Below are positions 21,101-25,844 of a stretch of DNA of 25,844 bases, piece by piece. The notes under the pieces are model-generated. The model was not told where the DNA came from. It saw only the letters and a list, made by a program, of their open reading frames with translations, and did not search any database. The stretch lies in assembly GCA_031284385.1 (NCBI GenBank), contig JAISZZ010000189.1, positions 1-25,844 on the forward strand, in the 5' to 3' direction. Origin of the DNA: Treponema sp. (lineage in GTDB: Bacteria > Spirochaetota > Spirochaetia > Treponematales > Breznakiellaceae). Every line of letters starts with the position of its first letter. Position 1 is the first letter of the stretch. Position numbers and translations under genes: made by a program.

Positions 21101-22473
21101 ACAAATTTCGCCCCGCCGATAAGTTTTATCTTACTCAGAATCGCATCGCCGTTAGGCCCAACTCCAAAGTTTACGGTATAAGTGGTCGATACTCTGTTTT
21201 CTTTTGACACAGTTATAATGAGCTGGGGCGTACCAGCTATATTTGGGTACAGAACTACAGAGCCGTCCGTTTTCCCATCGTAACTGTAATACTGGATTGT
21301 GGCATCATCATCCGCGTGAGCCACGACCGTTACCGCAGGCGTGTTCGGGGGCACATGCAGTATATACTGGGTATGCGTCTGCACAAAAACGGGATCGGCG
21401 CTGGCATTAGCATTGGGGCCTATCTGCTCAAAATATGAGTTATCCTCTCCAAGGGGACAACTCATACCGGTAAGGTAGACCGACTCCTTCGAGGAAGGCA
21501 CAATGTTTACCGTATATTCGGTTTTTATATAACCGGCGCTGCCGTTTACCGACAACTTTACGCTGCTACCGTTTGCCACGGATGCTTTTTTAGCAGGATC
21601 ATATTCAACTGTGTGGGTAAATACTTCCGGTATGCCGGTCAATTCCACATTCGCAGGATCGCTGGGTTGGCTGACTATCAAGTTATAAGTTTTTTTATCA
21701 GGGTTAAAAAACGGGGCTCCGTCTATCGCCCCCGCCGTTGATTTTATCATTATCAGTTTGGCAGAGCGCGGATCGCCGTACTTAAATTTCAATTTATACA
21801 CTGTATCCGAAAACCCCGGCCCGTAAACCGTGATTTCGGCTGTGTCCTCTTCCTCTTTTCCGGTCAGCAAGACTTTTGCGCCGGGCGTGTATGCCACAAA
21901 TTGAGTCGTCTCCTCCGCCTGCCCCAGTACCATGACTTCAGAGGCATTGTATGGAACATCCACCTCGTATTCGGTACATTCTTTCTCAAAATCCGGCTTA
22001 ATCGTTGAGCCGCTGGACACGGTAAGTTCTACAAGATAGGCCGGAAGGAGTTCCTGCCCGTCAACCAAAAAGTTTATTACATAATGGGCTGTCGAAGCGC
22101 CCGAACCTACGTGTACCGTTATATAACTTGTCTGGCTTGGATTAACGGTATGCAGGCCGCCTTCAAAAGTAACAGTGTCGCGAAGCTGCGCCGCCGTAGC
22201 TTCCACCGTAACGGAGGGAGTGTTCGCGGGGAGTTTAACCGTATAACTGAAACGGGACGGGTCAAAAGCCGGCTCAAGTTCGCCTACGCTGACGGTCAGC
22301 GTGGCCAGCCGCGACAACGTAGCTAATCCGGCGTGTCCCCTATCCAATCCGGTCGGCATTGAAATGACACTTTGCATCAGATCGAATTCCGGCTCGTTAC
22401 AACCCAGAAAAATTAGCATTGTTATCACCGCGAAAATTATTCCCCGTCTGGTACGCTTTGACTTACCCGTCAT
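18148..22473 (-). CDS. Giant surface lipoprotein: cadherin-like beta-sandwich repeats plus right-handed beta-helix
   Basis: This protein has 1441 aa from ATG 22473, preceded by GAGGAG with a 6-base spacer; an upstream in-frame GTG lacks support. The lipobox IFLGC places the lipid-modified residue at Cys25. Up to about residue 671 there are about six cadherin-like beta-sandwich units with endings such as YVINF, YKLKF, YTVNF and YTLNI. From about 675 it becomes a parallel beta-helix in two blocks, each opened by a similar YYVKSTGSDAQNG or YHVKSGGVDTNNG module, then many turns of GGGVYI/GGGIYM type. It ends SNINFQRY without a recognisable secretion or anchor domain. It is probably on the cell surface and may bind polysaccharide or host matrix, which is inference. 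It converges with the cyclase gene at a 4-bp gap. Confidence 0.82.
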   Translation of the reverse strand: MTGKSKRTRRGIIFAVITMLIFLGCNEPEFDLMQSVISMPTGLDRGHAGLATLSRLATLTVSVGELEPAFDPSRFSYTVKLPANTPSVTVEATAAQLRDTVTFEGGLHTVNPSQTSYITVHVGSGASTAHYVINFLVDGQELLPAYLVELTVSSGSTIKPDFEKECTEYEVDVPYNASEVMVLGQAEETTQFVAYTPGAKVLLTGKEEEDTAEITVYGPGFSDTVYKLKFKYGDPRSAKLIMIKSTAGAIDGAPFFNPDKKTYNLIVSQPSDPANVELTGIPEVFTHTVEYDPAKKASVANGSSVKLSVNGSAGYIKTEYTVNIVPSSKESVYLTGMSCPLGEDNSYFEQIGPNANASADPVFVQTHTQYILHVPPNTPAVTVVAHADDDATIQYYSYDGKTDGSVVLYPNIAGTPQLIITVSKENRVSTTYTVNFGVGPNGDAILSKIKLIGGAKFVKNNGTELLNPAAEIENPEMEGVFDVTVPYGMQALIVNAIPASDFFITTFEITVGATSDTLKQSYIAQPEKNASNPHYKMVLTVSGGDGWTSHSYTLNINVDTKVTLTGVNINAIPQNITGLIESSSMSPSYEAIGKPELKKTFSLEVTSPNETTVEFSVNGKALGTDYTMTKEGPKTTLSGLKFENRGGLITVGITLKSGSGYKSEYLVNMRYPDAYYVKSTGSDAQNGETSEQAFATLSKAITAAIANKIDKVVIEGELTSAGGDAYGTGDANSTFTINASNTETLTISGGVNQAKLKAGTGKRTLTINGSSNVVLENMIVTGGDTSNNGGGILISGSAGVKLETGAVITGNKAGSGGGVYMDSTKPLIISAGALIEDNTATNNGGGLYINNARTVNMESGGINRNNATGNASGTGVVNGEGGGVYIAGTLSMTGGVIAANSGVEGRGVYNNGIFKMDGAAQVEQGNDVYLPDTKTIDAGDALAQYAPPNAAACITPNSPSENGAITLLSGSLGKYKSFAVSALGGIPYYVHNDGKCYTAYYHVKSGGVDTNNGLKDATALKTLEKAVEKVKANDSRIKTIVVHGTLEGEANSDSGFFIQDAGNITIQGVDDAYLKPAGARRVIYITSTTNGQSNVYFTNIKISGGNGQSDGGGIYMAGAGSTVTLGPGSEVAENHTRNSGKGGGVYINAATLNIVAGAIRANRAYDSTSNNSEKGTGGGIYMQGGNLNMTGGVIGGKISNTNGGSVDWDLADNVNTDGYMDGRKDGNRAANAGGVYISSASVSLDSGALIQFNKSEYGSNNQGGGGLYVTYANVTLNAGSKINYNYAAQDAGGVFAKTGAVVTINEGCEISYNTATFGGGVYPQAGGEIILDKAKINYNHALGGGGGGAYVYDNAKLTIKNYSEISKNTALTNGGGLCVNEYHVYGPITIDATSKIYGNNDTEYENTVGSDGKACYLEGNYSGGSSKTYNSTVSNINFQRY
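19826..19834 (-). repeat. G9 homopolymer tract inside the giant lipoprotein gene
   Basis: On the coding strand nine consecutive G encode Gly-Gly-Gly at about residue 880, in the sequence GEGGGVY. The equivalent GGGVY turns elsewhere in this gene mostly use GGC or GGT codons. A one-base slip would frameshift the gene and remove the second beta-helix block. Confidence 0.7.
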
Positions 22474-22515
22474 ATCAAACTCCTCTTCGCAATAGTATAC
22501 TAAAATCACCTTCCT

Positions 22516-22544
22516 ATTATAGGCCTGAATGTGGCTGCCGGCAA
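22516..22544 (-). promoter_or_regulatory. Sigma-70-type promoter of the giant lipoprotein gene
   Basis: Reading the minus strand, TTGCCG (22544-22539) and TATAAT (22521-22516) are separated by exactly 17 bp, about 45 bp upstream of the ATG. Confidence 0.6.
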
Positions 22545-22590
22545 CTTTATATTTACACGAAAATTATGAAGGGGGAGCTATTTTCATACC

Positions 22591-22612
22591 GGACTTGTTC
22601 AAGAACATTATG
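22591..22612 (-). repeat. Fragment of the dispersed palindromic repeat (terminal block only)
   Basis: The 22 bases match the inverse complement of the terminal block of copies 1 and 3 (cataaggttcttgaacaag and tcc) at 21 of 22 positions. No other part of the repeat is present next to it. Confidence 0.65.
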
Positions 22613-22817
22613 GACTGTACGTAAATAAAATGTATAGCGTTTTATTCGCTGTGAAGACTGCCGTGCAGACTTTCAGGGCGGGGAGGTTCATTCAATGCTT
22701 GGCTCCGGTGCGTAAAGTGGGTTCATAAATGTAAAGCTGCTGCGAATTGAACCATCCTACTTATATATGTTGAAGGATAGGGTTATAATAGAAATGCTTA
22801 TCGGAGGCAGCTTATAG

Positions 22818-23948
22818 ATGAAAGTTGGCATCGACACCTTTGGGTGTAATGCCGGTATTTCCGGCGTTGGCGTATATTTACAGCAAATTTTGAAACGTAT
22901 TCCCCTGTCCGGCGCTCTATTTGAGCTTTTTGGATGGGAATATGACCGCTATATATTCAAAGAAGCGGCGGAAAAGGGATTAAATTTTGTAGCGCGGTGC
23001 GGCATATCCGGCAATACCATAAATTTGCTATGGCATATACTCAAATATCCCAAATTCGCGCTTGAGCGTTCTTACGATGTATGTTTTTTTCCGGTGGCAC
23101 ACCGACGCCTGCCGAGTAAGTCGCCGTGCTTGACCGTCGGTACAGTCCACGATATGGCCGCGTATTGGGGGTCGCGCCGGACTCGCGAGCATTTAGGCGC
23201 GGTTTTGCGAGTAGTGCTGCCAAATTCCCTAAGGCGGCTTGACCGTGTTATTGCGGTAAGTTCATGGGTAAAGCAGGAACTGATAGATGTCGCCGGAGTA
23301 AAAGAGTCCCGCATCGATGTCGTGCCAAACGGCGTGGATCACGAGGTTTTTTACCCACGCGCTCACAACGATGAGAGCGTGATACGGATTCAGCCTTTTA
23401 CCTTCAAGCGGCCATACATTCTTTACGCGGCGCGGCTCGACTATCCTACCAAAAATCACGCCGGATTGATACGCGCATTCGAGCTTTTTAAGCAAAGAAC
23501 CAAACTGCCGCACCGGCTGGTCTTTGCGGGAAGCAATAGCAAAGGCGCAAAAAGGATAAAGGAATGTGCGCTTGCCTCTCCGCAGCGCGCCGATATTTTT
23601 TTTACAGGGCCTTTTCCGTCCGAAAGCCTGCCGGAACTTGTCGCGGGCGCCGACATGGTAGTTATCCCGTCATTTTACGAAGGGTTTGGGCAGGCTGCCA
23701 TCGAAGCGATGGCGAGCGGCGTGCCTGTCGCCTGCGCCCGCGCCGCTTCGCTGCCTGAAACGGCGAGCCGCTCGGCGCTATACTTCGACCCGCACGATCA
23801 CGATGATATGGCCGACCGCATGGTTTCTCTGGCTACGGACGAGGCGCTTTACAAACGCTGCCGTGACGCCGGCTTGGAACACTCCAAAAATTTTTCGTGG
23901 GACCGTTGCGCCGAGCGCACGTTACAAATCATTCAAGAATCCGTATAA
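22818..23948 (+). CDS. Glycosyltransferase family 4 (GT-B fold)
   Basis: This 376-aa cytoplasmic or membrane-associated enzyme transfers a sugar from a nucleotide sugar to a glycan or lipid acceptor. The N-terminal loop GISGVGVYLQQIL is typical of GT4 acceptor-side domains. The C-terminal donor domain contains YAARLDYPTKNH, the FAGSNSKG block, and the EX7E motif with Glu288 and Glu296 in YEGFGQAAIEAMASGVPV. All expected motifs are intact and the length is normal. It has no signal peptide or membrane segment. GGAGG lies 10 bases before ATG. It stands alone, between a lipoprotein gene on the other strand and a tandem palindromic repeat, so the product (envelope polysaccharide, lipid or glycoprotein) cannot be inferred from neighbours. 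Confidence 0.88.
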   Translation: MKVGIDTFGCNAGISGVGVYLQQILKRIPLSGALFELFGWEYDRYIFKEAAEKGLNFVARCGISGNTINLLWHILKYPKFALERSYDVCFFPVAHRRLPSKSPCLTVGTVHDMAAYWGSRRTREHLGAVLRVVLPNSLRRLDRVIAVSSWVKQELIDVAGVKESRIDVVPNGVDHEVFYPRAHNDESVIRIQPFTFKRPYILYAARLDYPTKNHAGLIRAFELFKQRTKLPHRLVFAGSNSKGAKRIKECALASPQRADIFFTGPFPSESLPELVAGADMVVIPSFYEGFGQAAIEAMASGVPVACARAASLPETASRSALYFDPHDHDDMADRMVSLATDEALYKRCRDAGLEHSKNFSWDRCAERTLQIIQESV

Positions 23949-23955
23949 GATAGTG

Positions 23956-24018
23956 CGTCCTAACGGACGAGCGTCCTAGCGGACGAGCATCCTAGCGGAC
24001 GAGCGTCTGTCAGACGCG
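23956..24018. repeat. Three 16-bp tandem palindromic units plus a diverged fourth
   Basis: Units cgtcctaacggacgag (23956-23971), cgtcctagcggacgag (23972-23987) and catcctagcggacgag (23988-24003) are followed by cgtctgtcagacgcg (24004-24018). Each unit is itself a small hairpin (cgtcc with ggacg). The array begins eight bases after the glycosyltransferase stop, so it may help end or protect two converging transcripts. Confidence 0.75.
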
Positions 24019-24034
24019 CTTGTGGCGGGATGCG

Positions 24035-25555
24035 CTAGATTAAAGCGGACTCAAATCCAGTGTAGTTCATCAATTTTAGAAATTTTGTAATTTTTTCCAG
24101 TGTTTCGAGCAAATCGAAATTTTGATCGTCCAACATGGCAAGTAATATTTTTTCATTTAAAGGTTTTTTATTTTTTGCGGTATATTCATTGTTATTGCCG
24201 CCGTTTGCGGGTACATTTTTATAGGCCATCAAAAATATATACAGTCCGACTATACCATTTATAAACTGGTTAATCATCGTAAAAACTTCATCGTTTATCG
24301 TTTCGATATACTGATATAATTTATTTTGTCCGCCGGTTTTAATAGAATTTGATTTCAAGTATTTAAGTTTAACGCCGCGTTCTCCCATTTCCGATAAAGT
24401 TTTGTCATAAGCATACATTTGTTCACGCAATACGGTAACATTATGCAGTGACTGCGATAAGTTGTGCATATCATCAGTGCTGCTCCAACTTCCGTAAATT
24501 ATAAAAATATTACATATCCCTTTAATTTCATCAAAATATAATGATAAAAACTTCATGCAGTATTCAAAAGGCTTAGCGTGTTTAAAATAGTCGTTAGACT
24601 CCACATAATAATCCGCCACGTCCGTGTCAGCACTGGCAATAAATATAGATGAAATAATTCTACCAATATTATTTTCTTTTTCCATTGCCATAATTTCCGA
24701 TGTCATTTTATTGGCATCTTCGATAATATCGTTTAAGAATTTATTAGATATAGTTTTGTTGGGGATAATAATTTTATTTTCCCATTCAGGATTATTTTCA
24801 GTGTGTTTGATTATCAACTGTAGTATTCTGGAAGATAGTACAGTTTGAAGCTGAGTTATAGACCGCAGCCAGTCTTTTGATTTGATATTAATCTGCGGTT
24901 TGAAATTATTTAATATTTCAAAAACTGCGGTCCAATCTTTTTCCAGCAATATATTTTCAGAAATTGCCAAAAAGTCTTTTAAATTTTCAACTATGTCCAT
25001 CGATTTTATCTTGAGAAAACGCGGTTTGGAGCTGAGAGCAAATTCATTTAACTCTAAATTAAAATGCCAAAGAAGAACATAATAATCAAAGTTGACAAAC
25101 CAAATAAATGAGCATATCTGCTTATACCAGTTATCAACCCTGTCGCGCCAGTTCTTGCCGAGTATTTTACGCAGATCCGCTATGTTTCTTTCTGTCTGCC
25201 GTGCCAATTCAGCCGCGTCAACCGAAATGGATGCATTCTTCAGGTGTGCTGGGGAAATAGATTCAATCATGCTTATTGCGCCTTTATCCAATGAAAAATA
25301 AATAACGGCATTTTTTAATTCTGTGGAGGATTCAGCGTTACGCAATAGAGTCTGCGGCACGATGCATAATTTATACAATTCATAAAAGAACGATGCTAAT
25401 TGCGGCGCTGCCTCATGGGTGAAAGGTTTATAAAATTGTTTATAAATATTATTTTTTATATTCTTTGAAATGATTTTCATCTGTCCTTCATGCGTTTTCG
25501 ACGATGGAGTCCCAAAGAAAAATCCAAGGAGCATCTTAAGAAAATTTGATTTCAT
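24035..25555 (-). CDS. Unrecognised 506-aa, mostly helical protein (spirochaete-type conserved hypothetical)
   Basis: I do not recognise this protein with certainty; a spirochaete-specific family of unknown function (DUF5312-like) is possible. It starts MKSNFLKMLLGFFFG, a short hydrophobic N-terminus that is not a clear signal peptide. The rest is rich in Leu, Ile, Asn and Lys with long predicted helices. Tryptophan-rich segments (WRDRVDNWYKQICSFIWF, then YYVLLWHF) lie around 135-165, and a C-terminal hydrophobic stretch (INGIVGLYIFLMAY) lies around 440-455. No catalytic motif is visible. The gene is more AT-rich than its neighbours. ATG 25555 has GGAGG 12 bases upstream, a long spacing. A dispersed repeat copy lies directly upstream. 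Confidence 0.75.
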   Translation of the reverse strand: MKSNFLKMLLGFFFGTPSSKTHEGQMKIISKNIKNNIYKQFYKPFTHEAAPQLASFFYELYKLCIVPQTLLRNAESSTELKNAVIYFSLDKGAISMIESISPAHLKNASISVDAAELARQTERNIADLRKILGKNWRDRVDNWYKQICSFIWFVNFDYYVLLWHFNLELNEFALSSKPRFLKIKSMDIVENLKDFLAISENILLEKDWTAVFEILNNFKPQINIKSKDWLRSITQLQTVLSSRILQLIIKHTENNPEWENKIIIPNKTISNKFLNDIIEDANKMTSEIMAMEKENNIGRIISSIFIASADTDVADYYVESNDYFKHAKPFEYCMKFLSLYFDEIKGICNIFIIYGSWSSTDDMHNLSQSLHNVTVLREQMYAYDKTLSEMGERGVKLKYLKSNSIKTGGQNKLYQYIETINDEVFTMINQFINGIVGLYIFLMAYKNVPANGGNNNEYTAKNKKPLNEKILLAMLDDQNFDLLETLEKITKFLKLMNYTGFESALI

Positions 25556-25589
25556 CAGTTATTAACGCCTCCATTTACGTTATATAAAA

Positions 25590-25710
25590 TAGAGTTGTTC
25601 AAAAACTGAAGTTTTTGAACAACTTCCGCTTAGAACAGCAAAATGCCGCGCATTTTGTACAGTATTTGCTGCGGCTTGCGGGAGAACTCATAAGGTTCTT
25701 GAACAAGTCC
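25590..25710 (+). repeat. Dispersed palindromic repeat, copy 3
   Basis: It starts tagag and a perfect 14-bp stem (gttgttcaaaaact-ga-agtttttgaacaac), contains ttccgctta, a second perfect hairpin (aaaatgc-cgc-gcatttt) and gctgcggcttgcggga, and ends with the ttcttgaacaagtcc block shared with copy 1. It lies between the 15-bp tandem array and the start of the 506-aa gene. Confidence 0.85.
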
Positions 25711-25726
25711 AATATTTTTATTTGCT

Positions 25727-25844
25727 ACAAATTTATTTGCCACAAATTTATTTGCCACAAATTTATTTGCCACAAATTTATTTGCCACAAATTTATTTGC
25801 CACAAATTTATTTGCCACAAATTTATTTGCCACAAATTTATTTG
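25727..25844. repeat. 15-bp tandem repeat array running off the window edge
   Basis: There are eight visible copies of acaaatttatttgcc (the last cut by the window end), with exact 15-bp period and one base difference in the bases preceding the first unit. Each contains the near-palindrome caaat-tt-atttg. Because the period is a multiple of three, reading frames stay open on both strands: one minus-strand frame gives a repeated ANKFV pentapeptide that continues into repeat copy 3 until 25630, but openness is not evidence of coding here. Confidence 0.9.

Larger units (their letters stand above)
22474..22817. other. Divergent spacer between the giant lipoprotein and the glycosyltransferase
   Basis: This is 344 bp without a convincing gene. 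It holds the promoter of the minus-strand lipoprotein gene, a fragment of the dispersed repeat (22591-22612), and, before the glycosyltransferase, a TATAAT at 22784-22789 without a good -35 and a GGAGG ribosome site at 22803-22807. Confidence 0.7.

Noticed and set aside
23956..24018. CRISPR array
   Set aside because: The 16-bp units abut each other with no spacers.
25630..25833. Pentapeptide-repeat (ANKFV) protein on the minus strand
   Set aside because: A 15-bp period keeps several frames open on both strands, and the frame runs on into the dispersed repeat, so openness says nothing about coding. Kept only as a possibility within the repeat entry.
25727..25844. CRISPR array
   Set aside because: Units are 15 bp, contiguous and without unique spacers; no cas gene is present.

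Overview
The window most likely comes from a spirochaete of the Treponema group, possibly a gut-associated one. The evidence is the gene set and its style. There is an hprK-ptsH pair with no sugar-specific PTS permease nearby. A cyclic-nucleotide-binding regulator is paired with a membrane class III cyclase homologue. There is an RpoD/RpoS-type secondary sigma factor, a BspA-like leucine-rich-repeat lipoprotein, and several large lipoproteins with loose spirochaete-type lipoboxes. No rRNA, tRNA, transposase or CRISPR array was recognised. The species cannot be fixed from the sequence alone.

Layout: (1-4065) the 3' end of an L-serine dehydratase gene converges on a minus-strand run of an outer-membrane-protein candidate, murD and epmA, with a G/C hairpin cluster between murD and epmA. 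(4005-5340) A regulatory region carries a near-consensus sigma-54 promoter and a 13-bp dyad upstream of an alternative sigma-70-family gene, followed by a terminator. (5341-8057) A short inverted-repeat element precedes pbpC (penicillin-binding protein 1C). (8058-11465) A repeat-rich gap leads to a 952-aa lipoprotein built of InlB-type repeats, a beta-sandwich and a glycine-rich tail. (11478-14936) Minus-strand ptsH and hprK lie behind a CsgG-like plus LRR lipoprotein whose last codons lie inside a dispersed repeat. (14936-18143) The divergent operon encodes a dual cyclic-nucleotide-binding protein and a membrane cyclase homologue with a degraded active site. (18148-22544) A 1441-aa lipoprotein has cadherin-like domains and a beta-helix and contains a G9 tract. 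(22545-25844) A GT4 glycosyltransferase, a tandem palindromic repeat, an unrecognised 506-aa protein, another copy of the dispersed repeat, and a 15-bp tandem array that runs off the window.

Themes: the window combines signalling genes (a sigma cascade, cNMP binding, HPr kinase) with envelope genes (MurD, PBP1C, a glycosyltransferase, a porin-like protein, three large lipoproteins). The strongest single observation is the sigma-54 promoter with an upstream dyad in front of the alternative sigma factor. This resembles the RpoN-to-RpoS cascade known in Borrelia, here in a treponeme-like setting. The second is a cyclase homologue that has lost its metal ligands but is still coupled to a cNMP-binding partner. 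The third is a dispersed palindromic repeat family of roughly 120-150 bp with three copies and one end fragment.
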